From: an uncultured Collinsella sp.
GTDB lineage: Bacteria > Actinomycetota > Coriobacteriia > Coriobacteriales > Coriobacteriaceae
Length of the DNA stretch: 17,205 nt
Assembly: GCA_902478705.1 (NCBI GenBank)
Contig: CABSMB010000007.1
Span: 1 to 17,205, forward strand
Direction: 5' to 3'
Shown here one piece after another: positions 6,727 to 12,864 of this stretch. Below the pieces are notes generated by a model. The model was not told the origin of the DNA and made no database searches. It saw only the letters and a list, made by a program, of their open reading frames with translations. Positions within the stretch are counted from its first letter, which is position 1, and each line of letters opens with the position of its first letter. The position numbers and the translations under genes are program-made.

Positions 6727-8754
6727 CTACGGCCGCTCGTTGGGAGCCAGGCGCTGCATCTTATTCACGGCCTTGAACTTGGTGAACAGCGGCACATACT
6801 CAAAGCTCACGTTGGAGTTCTCCAGGCCGTACCAGCGTGCAGGCGTGCCGGCGGCGCGGCGGATGATGTACTTGAGCGTGATGGCCGTACGCTCGCTGGG
6901 CTCCACATCGCTTTCGGGCGCCAGAAGCTTACGGATCAGGACGAACTTGAACGTGCCGATGTTACCCGGATCCTTGTAGACCGAGTAGTCATGCGTCTGC
7001 GGCGGCAGCTCGCCGGTGGCAGCCAGGTCCTGAACAACCTGACGCAGGTAGGCATTGACGCGCTGGTTGATCTTGTAGCCCAGGTACAGATGCACGCGGA
7101 ACACGTAGTCGGTGCCGAACGTCTCGACCGAATAGGCAAAGGTATGCGGTTCGTCCATGGTCTCGACGTTCACAAACCACCAGGCGTGGGCACGCTTGGG
7201 ATGCTTGTCCAAGATCGAGTAGACAATATCGCGGTCGATGTAGTCGGTATGGGTGTCCTTGGTCAGGTACACGACGTTGTCGCTCATGCGCTCGTAACGG
7301 TCGTCGTCGCGCAGGCGCTTGAGCTGCGGCAGGTAGCTGCGCAGCGGCAGCAGCGTAAACTGGCGCTGCTCGACCGCCGTGCCGTTGTACCAGCACACCA
7401 TAATGCCCATGATGAGTGCAGCCATGAGGATGGTGAAGTAGCCGCCGTGGAAGAACTTGGTGAGCGAGCTCACGAAGAAGAAGCCTTCGAGCAAAAGGAA
7501 GAAGGCCGCGAAGATCCACGGAGCAACCTTGAGCTTGCGCTCCTCGTGCAGGTAGAAGAAGAGCAGCAGCGTGGTGCACATCATAGTCAGCGTAATGGCA
7601 AGGCCGTAGGCGGCTTCCATATGCGCCGAGTTCTGGAACAGCAGCACCACGATGACGCAGCCGACAAGCATGACGTTGTTGACCATGGGGATGTAGAGCT
7701 GGCCCTTGGTCTCGGCAGGGTAGAAGACCTGCATGTGCGGCATAAGGTCCAGGCGGCTGGCCTCGGACACCAGCGAGAATGCGCCGGTGATGAGCGCCTG
7801 CGAGGCGATGATGGCCGCGATGGTGGAAAGGCCGACGGCAAACGGGCGCAGGCCCGGGGCGAGCATCTGGTAGAACGGGTTGAGGTCGGCAATGCCCATG
7901 AGCTCGGGGTTGGCAGCGTTGTTCATAAGCCAAGCACCCTGGCCCATATAGGACAGCAGCAGACAGCACTTAACGAACGGCCAGGTGGCGTAGATGTTGC
8001 CGCGGCCGACGTGGCCCATGTCGGAGTAGAGCGCCTCGGCACCGGTAGTGGCGAGGAAGCAGCTGCCCAGAATCATGATGCCCGCGTGGTTGTTGGGGCT
8101 TAGCAAAAAGGCGATGCCGCGCACCGGGTTGAGGCACAGCAGCACGGCGGGGTGCTGGAAGACAAAGAACAGACCCGTGCCGCCCAGGAACAGAAACCAC
8201 AGCGTCATGATGGGGCCAAAGGCGTGACCGATCTTGGCCGTACCGATGCGCTGTACCAAGAAGAGCGCGATGATGATGGCGAGCGTAATGGCGACGACGC
8301 GGCCCTGGTCATCGCCCAGCACGGCATGGACCGCCGGGATGGTGCGCAGGCCCTCGATGGCCGTGGTAACGGTAACGGCCGGCGTCAGGATGCCGTCGGC
8401 GAGCAGCGCGGCGCCACCCAGCATGGCGGGGATGATGAGCCACTTGCCGCAGCGCTTGACCAGGCTGTACAGAGCGAAGATGCCGCCCTCGCCGTGGTTG
8501 TCGGCGCGCAGCGAGATGAGCACGTACTTGATGGTGGTCAGCAGCGTAACCGTCCACACGACAAGGGAGAGCGCGCCGAGCACGAACTCCTCCGTCACAC
8601 TTCCGATGCCGCCGTTGCCGGCAACGAGCGCCTTGGTTACATACATGGGGCTGGTGCCGATATCGCCGTACACCACGCCCAGCGTAACGAGCATCGCCGA
8701 GATGCTCACAGGAATCGCAGCGTGCGAGGCTGCCTCCTTGGCCTTTTGTTCCAT
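6727..8754 (-). CDS. kup: Kup/HAK/KUP-family potassium transporter
   Basis: A 675-residue protein of normal Kup length. The first transmembrane helix carries the hallmark VTLGVVYGDIGTSPMYV. It is followed by RADNHGEGGIFALYSL, GGAALLADGILTPAVTV and GAEALYSDMGHVGRGNI, all conserved in the APC-fold Kup transporters. About twelve membrane helices are followed by a C-terminal cytosolic region from about residue 470. By family knowledge it imports K+ with protons. I chose ATG at 8754 with GGGAGG 10 bases upstream. A TTG start 18 bases earlier would overlap the ribosome site. It precedes the small membrane gene and kdpDE on the same strand, so potassium import and potassium-type sensing are adjacent here. 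No ydaO-type leader is obvious upstream. Confidence 0.93.
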   Translation of the reverse strand: MEQKAKEAASHAAIPVSISAMLVTLGVVYGDIGTSPMYVTKALVAGNGGIGSVTEEFVLGALSLVVWTVTLLTTIKYVLISLRADNHGEGGIFALYSLVKRCGKWLIIPAMLGGAALLADGILTPAVTVTTAIEGLRTIPAVHAVLGDDQGRVVAITLAIIIALFLVQRIGTAKIGHAFGPIMTLWFLFLGGTGLFFVFQHPAVLLCLNPVRGIAFLLSPNNHAGIMILGSCFLATTGAEALYSDMGHVGRGNIYATWPFVKCCLLLSYMGQGAWLMNNAANPELMGIADLNPFYQMLAPGLRPFAVGLSTIAAIIASQALITGAFSLVSEASRLDLMPHMQVFYPAETKGQLYIPMVNNVMLVGCVIVVLLFQNSAHMEAAYGLAITLTMMCTTLLLFFYLHEERKLKVAPWIFAAFFLLLEGFFFVSSLTKFFHGGYFTILMAALIMGIMVCWYNGTAVEQRQFTLLPLRSYLPQLKRLRDDDRYERMSDNVVYLTKDTHTDYIDRDIVYSILDKHPKRAHAWWFVNVETMDEPHTFAYSVETFGTDYVFRVHLYLGYKINQRVNAYLRQVVQDLAATGELPPQTHDYSVYKDPGNIGTFKFVLIRKLLAPESDVEPSERTAITLKYIIRRAAGTPARWYGLENSNVSFEYVPLFTKFKAVNKMQRLAPNERP

Positions 8755-8782
8755 AAGCCGGTTTCCTCCCAACTTTAATGTT

Positions 8783-8820
8783 CGAAGGGATTATAGGCAA
8801 TCGGCCCATGTTTTAATGCA
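8783..8820 (-). promoter_or_regulatory. Candidate kup promoter
   Basis: On the minus strand a perfect TATAAT lies at 8795-8790 in the context GCCTATAATCCC, about 36 bp before the kup ATG. The -35 region is only A/T-rich (CATTAA at 17-bp spacing) and a weak match. The leader would be about 30 nt, leaving no room for a large riboswitch downstream of this start. Confidence 0.45.
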
Positions 8821-8875
8821 CTGTTTTCCCAGCTAGATAAACATTTATACGGCCTTTATGCCATCGCGCGATATG

Positions 8876-8910
8876 GAATGTGGCAAAGGGACTGTCCCTT
8901 TGCCACATTC
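8876..8910. repeat. Perfect 17-bp palindrome immediately after the nitroreductase stop
   Basis: GAATGTGGCAAAGGGAC (8876-8892), one T, then its exact reverse complement (8894-8910). It begins one base after the TGA of the nitroreductase gene read on the minus strand. No T run follows (next bases CATATCGCG), so it is not a standard intrinsic terminator. Its CAAAGGGAC...CCTTTG core is shared with the hairpin at 6377-6416, which suggests one repeat family used at gene ends. Confidence 0.85.
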
Positions 8911-8911
8911 G

Positions 8912-9787
8912 TCATTTTCCGAGCCAGTTTTTGAACCACCACTCCATGGAGCGACTCATCTCGGCCATAAAGGGACTGGTGTGTTTGCGGGTGTAGATAT
9001 CCACCACGCGCTCCCCCACCTCGCGGGCATGCGGGCGAAACATCGCGTCCATCTCGGCCACCTGCGCGTCCATGGTCGCGGCATCCGCGCGGCAGTAGCG
9101 CTCCTCGTGCACCAGGTTCACCACGGGGTGCGCGATTGCCGGGCGCTCCTTACGGGGCGTGCCGATGATGAGCATCGACAGCGGCATGGTATAGGGCGGC
9201 AGATCGAGCAGCTCGGCAACTTCCTCGGCATTCTCGACGATATCACCGATGTAGCAGCTCCCCAGCCCCAGGGCCTCGGCGGCAACCACGGCGTTTTGTG
9301 CAGCGATCACGGCGTCCTGGGCCGCGATGGCAAAGTCGCCCAAACCCGGCGCGCGGCGGGGCGCCTTGCCCGTGCGCTCGACAAACTCGGGCTCAAAGCA
9401 GCCCACGTGCTCAAACAGATCGATCCACTTGGCATAATCGACCACAAATATAAGTGCCCAGGGCGCCTTGGCGATCATGGGCTGGTGGTCGCACAGATCG
9501 GCCAGACGGTCCAGCGTGGCCTGCTCGCGAATGCTTACGATGGAATACATCATCATGGCGCCCGCCGACGGCGCGCGACTCGCCGCATGCAAAATCGCCG
9601 CACGCTGCTCGTCGGTCACCGCCACGGGACGGTCGTTGTCATCACGCGCGAAGGCACGCGTGGAGGAACGGTGCTCCAACGTGTCCAGCACCGCATTGCC
9701 CGTAGTCTCGACCGGATAGCCGCACGTATCCACGCCCGCAGCTCCGCCGCAGTACTCGGCCCCCGTCATACAAACCTGCTCACCCAT
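8912..9787 (-). CDS. Nitroreductase family (FMN-dependent) oxidoreductase
   Basis: A 291-residue protein with the nitroreductase fold. An FMN-phosphate-binding RSSTRAF (40-46) is followed by AASRAPSAGAMM (flavin contact), a central AAQNAVVAAEALGLGSCYIGD and a late MLIIGTPRKERPAI. By family knowledge such enzymes use NAD(P)H to reduce nitro compounds, quinones or flavins in the cytosol; the natural substrate is not readable here. The N-terminus is about 30 residues longer than the core and holds three Cys (6, 13, 22) that do not form a clear cluster. ATG at 9787 is preceded by GAGG at 8 bases. It diverges from the LtaS-like gene and its stop abuts the palindrome at 8876-8910. Confidence 0.85.
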   Translation of the reverse strand: MGEQVCMTGAEYCGGAAGVDTCGYPVETTGNAVLDTLEHRSSTRAFARDDNDRPVAVTDEQRAAILHAASRAPSAGAMMMYSIVSIREQATLDRLADLCDHQPMIAKAPWALIFVVDYAKWIDLFEHVGCFEPEFVERTGKAPRRAPGLGDFAIAAQDAVIAAQNAVVAAEALGLGSCYIGDIVENAEEVAELLDLPPYTMPLSMLIIGTPRKERPAIAHPVVNLVHEERYCRADAATMDAQVAEMDAMFRPHAREVGERVVDIYTRKHTSPFMAEMSRSMEWWFKNWLGK

Positions 9788-9913
9788 AGCTCTATCCTCG
9801 TCAATTCTTTAAGAAGCCTTTACGTTTCCGTGTAATTCCCGTCCATTATCGCGCAGGTCGCCACTACATTGCGCCGTACCGCCACACATGCGCGTTATTA
9901 TGGCTGGTTGTTG

Positions 9914-9937
9914 TGCGCAGCCCTCAAATGCTGCGCA
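9914..9937. promoter_or_regulatory. 8-bp inverted repeat upstream of the LtaS-like gene
   Basis: TGCGCAGC-CCTCAAAT-GCTGCGCA is a perfect inverted repeat with an 8-bp centre, 65 bp before the LtaS-like ATG in the 214-bp divergent gap. It could be an operator for a dimeric regulator of either gene, or a leader hairpin. CATATC directly beside it is a weak -10 candidate. The rest of the gap (9788-10001) shows no gene. Confidence 0.45.
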
Positions 9938-10001
9938 TATCTTGGTAACAATCGGGTAAACCCCCGCTTTCGCAGGTTTTGAGTTTGTGAGGAGTCTCAG
10001 C

Positions 10002-12302
10002 ATGTTCGCAGCCGCTATCTCGCTCATCGGTCTTGCGGCGACCGTCTACCTTGTTTTGCGCGAAGCCAAGGCCATTCGCGCGCAGTCGGGCACCGTCGCC
10101 AAGAGCGCTCTTGGATGGAGCGTCGCCTTTGGCCTGTTCCAGCTCTTTTTGACCGTCTGGGGCGCCGTGGGCCTCGTCGCCCAAAACGAGCCGCTCGCCT
10201 TTGTGATGCTCATCCTGACCAACGCCATCCTCACCGGCTGCGCTTGGGCTAGCATCGCCCGCGACCGCATCGCCCCGCGCGTCTTTGCGTTCGCCGGGCC
10301 CGACGCCCCCGCCCCCACCGGCAAGCTCGCCCGCCTGCGCGGCGCCTTTGTGGGCAAACCGCTCGTCGCCGCCGTCCTGTGCCTGCTGCTCGCCGGCGTC
10401 TTTGCGCTGCTGGGCATGGAGGTCTCGTCCAACCACGACTTTACCTGGGTCTACCCCCTGTGCATCCTGCTCGAGTGGGCCATCATCACCACGCTCATGG
10501 TCGGCCTGTTCTTCCTGTTCCAGCGCCACGGTGCAGCTCCCGCGGTCCTGGCCTTTGCCCTCTTTGTCCTGGGCATTGCCGAGTTCTTCGTCATCACGTT
10601 TAAATCCATGCCCATCCAGCCGGGTGACCTTTCGGCCATCTCCACTGCCGCCGCGGTCGCCGGCACCGGCTACACCTTCTCCATCTCGCTGTTCTGCGTG
10701 CTGTCCATGGGCTTTACCGCCATCGCCATGCTGCTGTGCGAGTACGCCGGCCTGGTCGCACCGCATCGCCAGAAGGGCGCCGCCAACGCCAAGCGCATGC
10801 TGCTCACCAACCTGCTCGTAGCGGTGCTGTGCCTGGGCGGCGTGACCGCGCACGTCACGCTTATCGACTACTACAACACCCTCGGCATCACCGTCTACAC
10901 CTGGCGCCCGCTCGAGAGCTACTGGCGCGAGGGCTACCTGCCCGCTTTCATTAGCGCAGCGCAGTCCATCAAGCCGCCCAAACCCGCCGACTACTCCGTC
11001 GACGATGCCAAGGCCACGCTCAAAAAGTACGCCAAGGCCTACGACAAGTCCGACGCGGCCAAGAGCGACGAGCGCGCCGCCGCAAAGGAGCAGTTCGACA
11101 GCGAGAAGCCCACGGTCATCGCCATCATGAACGAGACCTTCTCGGATCTGTCGATCTACCAGAACATGCGCGCCGGCTACGAAGGCCCGCAGTACTTTAA
11201 GAACCTGTCCAACTGCCTCAGCCGCGGAAAGCTCTACGTGAGCGCCTACGGCGGCGGCACCGCCAATACCGAGTTTGAGTTTATGACCGGCAACTCCATG
11301 GCCAACCTGGGCTCGGGCGTGTACCCCTACACCATCTACAACATGGAAACGACCGGGAATCTGGCAGAGCAGTTCAAGTCGCTCGGCTATTCCACCACCG
11401 CCATGCACCCCAACCACGCAACCAACTGGAACCGCGAGAACGTCTACAAGGACTTTGGCTTTGACCAGTTCCTGTCCATCAACGACTTCCAGGGCGCCGA
11501 TACCCTGCGCGGGATGGTGACCGACCAGGCTACCTACGACAAGATTCTTGAGCTGCTCGACCAGAACGCCGATCCTCAGTTTATCTTCGACGTGACCATG
11601 CAGAACCACTCGGGCTACGACACGGGCCTGCTGCCGGTCGACAAGCAGATGCATCTGAATATCGACACGACCGACCTGGACGCCAAGACCGTCGAGGACG
11701 GCACGCTGTCCGATGTCGACGAGTATGTCTCGTGCATCGAGCAGTCCGATCAGGCGCTGCGCTACTTCCTCAACGCCTTGAGCAAGCTCGACCGCAAGGT
11801 AGTCGTGGTGTTCTGGGGCGATCACCAGCCGTTCTTCCCGTCCAAGTTCAACGACAAGTGGTTTACCGACGAGGACGACGCCACCCACCAGGAGCGCTTG
11901 TGGCAGACTGACTACATCATTTGGGCCAACTACGACGTTGCCGGTTGCAACCAGACGAGCGAGGTCGACGACCTGTCCACCAACTACCTGTCCACCCAGC
12001 TGATGCAGCTGATCGGCGCACCGCTGACCGACTACCAGAAAGCGCACATGACGCTGCGCGAGTCGCTGCCCGCCATCAACTCGGTCGGCTACGAGGACGC
12101 CAGCCTGCGCTGGGCGCTCTCCTCCAACGTCACCGGTGACGACGCCGCCGCAGCAGCCGCCACCAAGGCGCGCGAGGATTACGCCAAGATGCAGTACTAC
12201 GAGATGTTCCGCGATGGCAAGAACGTCTATACGGAGCACTTCCAGACCGAGGCCAACGAGACCGACCCCAACCTGGCACCGGGTACGACCAAGATTAAGT
12301 AG
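10002..12302 (+). CDS. LTA synthase-like phosphoglycerol transferase (sulfatase/alkaline-phosphatase fold)
   Basis: A 766-residue protein. The N-terminal ~280 residues hold about eight hydrophobic helices, more than the five of classical LtaS. The rest is an extracytoplasmic catalytic domain starting at EKPTVIAIMNETFSD. Expected catalytic features are visible: metal ligand Glu378 in MNETFSD, nucleophile Thr420 in YGGGTANTEFEFMTG, MHPNHATNWNRENVYKDFGF, TMQNHSGYD, and the metal site Asp607-His608 in VVFWGDHQPFF. By family knowledge these enzymes polymerise or transfer glycerol phosphate from lipid to a teichoic-acid-like polymer or glycan; the exact acceptor is unknown. I chose ATG at 10002 with GAGGAG upstream; the GTG at 9987 overlaps that ribosome site. 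It is monocistronic, with terminators at 12386 and 12514. Confidence 0.85.
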   Translation: MFAAAISLIGLAATVYLVLREAKAIRAQSGTVAKSALGWSVAFGLFQLFLTVWGAVGLVAQNEPLAFVMLILTNAILTGCAWASIARDRIAPRVFAFAGPDAPAPTGKLARLRGAFVGKPLVAAVLCLLLAGVFALLGMEVSSNHDFTWVYPLCILLEWAIITTLMVGLFFLFQRHGAAPAVLAFALFVLGIAEFFVITFKSMPIQPGDLSAISTAAAVAGTGYTFSISLFCVLSMGFTAIAMLLCEYAGLVAPHRQKGAANAKRMLLTNLLVAVLCLGGVTAHVTLIDYYNTLGITVYTWRPLESYWREGYLPAFISAAQSIKPPKPADYSVDDAKATLKKYAKAYDKSDAAKSDERAAAKEQFDSEKPTVIAIMNETFSDLSIYQNMRAGYEGPQYFKNLSNCLSRGKLYVSAYGGGTANTEFEFMTGNSMANLGSGVYPYTIYNMETTGNLAEQFKSLGYSTTAMHPNHATNWNRENVYKDFGFDQFLSINDFQGADTLRGMVTDQATYDKILELLDQNADPQFIFDVTMQNHSGYDTGLLPVDKQMHLNIDTTDLDAKTVEDGTLSDVDEYVSCIEQSDQALRYFLNALSKLDRKVVVVFWGDHQPFFPSKFNDKWFTDEDDATHQERLWQTDYIIWANYDVAGCNQTSEVDDLSTNYLSTQLMQLIGAPLTDYQKAHMTLRESLPAINSVGYEDASLRWALSSNVTGDDAAAAAATKAREDYAKMQYYEMFRDGKNVYTEHFQTEANETDPNLAPGTTKIK

Positions 12303-12329
12303 CTGCTAGCTGCTGAGCCACAACTGAAA

Positions 12330-12459
12330 CGTCTGTCCAGGCGGAGGCATATAAGGTTCCCTGCTCGGACAGTCCTGCGCAAGACGAAGGCCACATTAAG
12401 TGGCCTTCTTTGCGTGCGGAACTCGCGATGAACCTTATATGCCTCCGCCTGGACAGACG
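12330..12459. repeat. Perfect 30-bp inverted repeat enclosing a terminator
   Basis: Arm 12330-12359 is the exact reverse complement of arm 12430-12459 (30 of 30); both carry CAGGCGGAGGCATATAAGG or its complement. The 70-bp interior contains the terminator at 12386-12411. No target duplication is visible at the outer ends (CTGAAA outside left, CCCTGA outside right). It could be a 130-bp non-autonomous element with terminal inverted repeats, or a long 3' structure of the LtaS-like transcript. Confidence 0.9.
12386..12411 (+). terminator. Terminator of the LtaS-like gene (copy 1)
   Basis: GAAGGCCAC-ATTAA-GTGGCCTTC is a 9-bp perfect stem with a 5-nt loop followed by TTTG. It lies 84 bases after the stop codon and inside the 30-bp inverted repeat. 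Confidence 0.7.
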
Positions 12460-12513
12460 CCCTGATGTTGGGGCGTGGCTTGTCTTGGGTGTATCGCCGA
12501 ACATATATAAGTT

Positions 12514-12543
12514 GAAGGCCACGTTATGTGGCCTTCTTTGTTT
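12514..12543 (+). terminator. Second, near-identical terminator (copy 2)
   Basis: GAAGGCCAC-GTTAT-GTGGCCTTC followed by TTTGTTTG, 128 bp after copy 1. The stem is identical and the loop differs, and both copies continue with TGCGGAA. The T tract is better than in copy 1. Confidence 0.7.
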
Positions 12544-12545
12544 GC

Positions 12546-12775
12546 GGAAAGTGTGTCCCGGAATTCTTGTCTGGAATGGGATGCAGTTTCCGCTTGGGAC
12601 CCGATTGGGAAAGTGTGTCCCACTATTCAGCTGGATTCCGGGATGTATTTTCCGGTTGAGGCTCGTTGGGGAAGTGCGTCCCGGTCTGGGCGCTCAAACT
12701 GGGATGGATTTTCCGGATGAGGGCTTGACGGAAAATGTGTCCCGTTCCGGGCGCTAATTGTGGGATGCAGTTTCC
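12546..12775 (+). repeat. Array A: four tandem 61-62 bp palindromic units
   Basis: Left arms GGAAAGTGTGTCCC start at 12546, 12608, 12669 and 12730. Right arms of type GGGATGCAGTTTCC start at 12578, 12640, 12701 and 12762. Every unit is 14-nt arm, 18-nt loop, 14-nt arm, 15-16-nt spacer. Loops vary freely while the arms are conserved and pair. Most changes in the arms keep G-U pairs when read as plus-strand RNA, which sets the sense direction. There is no coding potential. The region between the LtaS-like stop and the wall-protein stop (12303-12864) contains only this array, the inverted repeat and terminators. Confidence 0.9.
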
Positions 12776-12800
12776 GCTTGCGGAGTCTCCACTCAACAGA

Positions 12801-12836
12801 AAACCCGGGTGGCCTGTTTTTTGGCTACCCGGGTTT
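12801..12836. terminator. Bidirectional terminator after the wall-protein gene
   Basis: AAACCCGGGTGGCC (12801-12814) pairs with GGCTACCCGGGTTT (12823-12836) over 14 bp with one G-U pair and an 8-nt loop. T runs follow on both strands (TTTTT on plus, TTTT on minus). It lies 28 bp past the stop of the minus-strand wall protein and would also block read-through from array A. Confidence 0.85.
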
Positions 12837-12864
12837 TTGGGTTGTCGATATGTTCGACTGGCTA

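Noticed and set aside
6184..8103. 639-residue open frame on the plus strand across kdpD and kup
   Set aside because: It crosses two well-supported genes and a terminator and is rich in His/Gln/Arg, typical of antisense reading of GC-rich codons.
8755..8875. Potassium- or c-di-AMP-sensing riboswitch before kup
   Set aside because: The gap is only 120 bp with a -10 box 36 bp from the start codon; no conserved ydaO-type or kimA-type leader pattern is visible.
9924..12239. 771-residue open frame on the minus strand
   Set aside because: Antisense shadow of the LtaS-like gene: low-complexity Gly/Val/Asp composition, no motifs, no ribosome site.
12457..12476. Small hairpin ACGCCC/GGGCGT
   Set aside because: A 6-bp stem in GC-rich DNA overlapping the 30-bp inverted repeat; too weak to call as a separate feature.
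12410..12757. 115-residue open frame on the plus strand through array A
   Set aside because: It runs across terminators and palindromic repeats, has no ribosome site and its sequence is only translated repeat.
12546..12775. CRISPR array
   Set aside because: The conserved parts are paired arms separated by two different variable gaps (18 and 16 nt), too short for spacers, and no cas genes are present.
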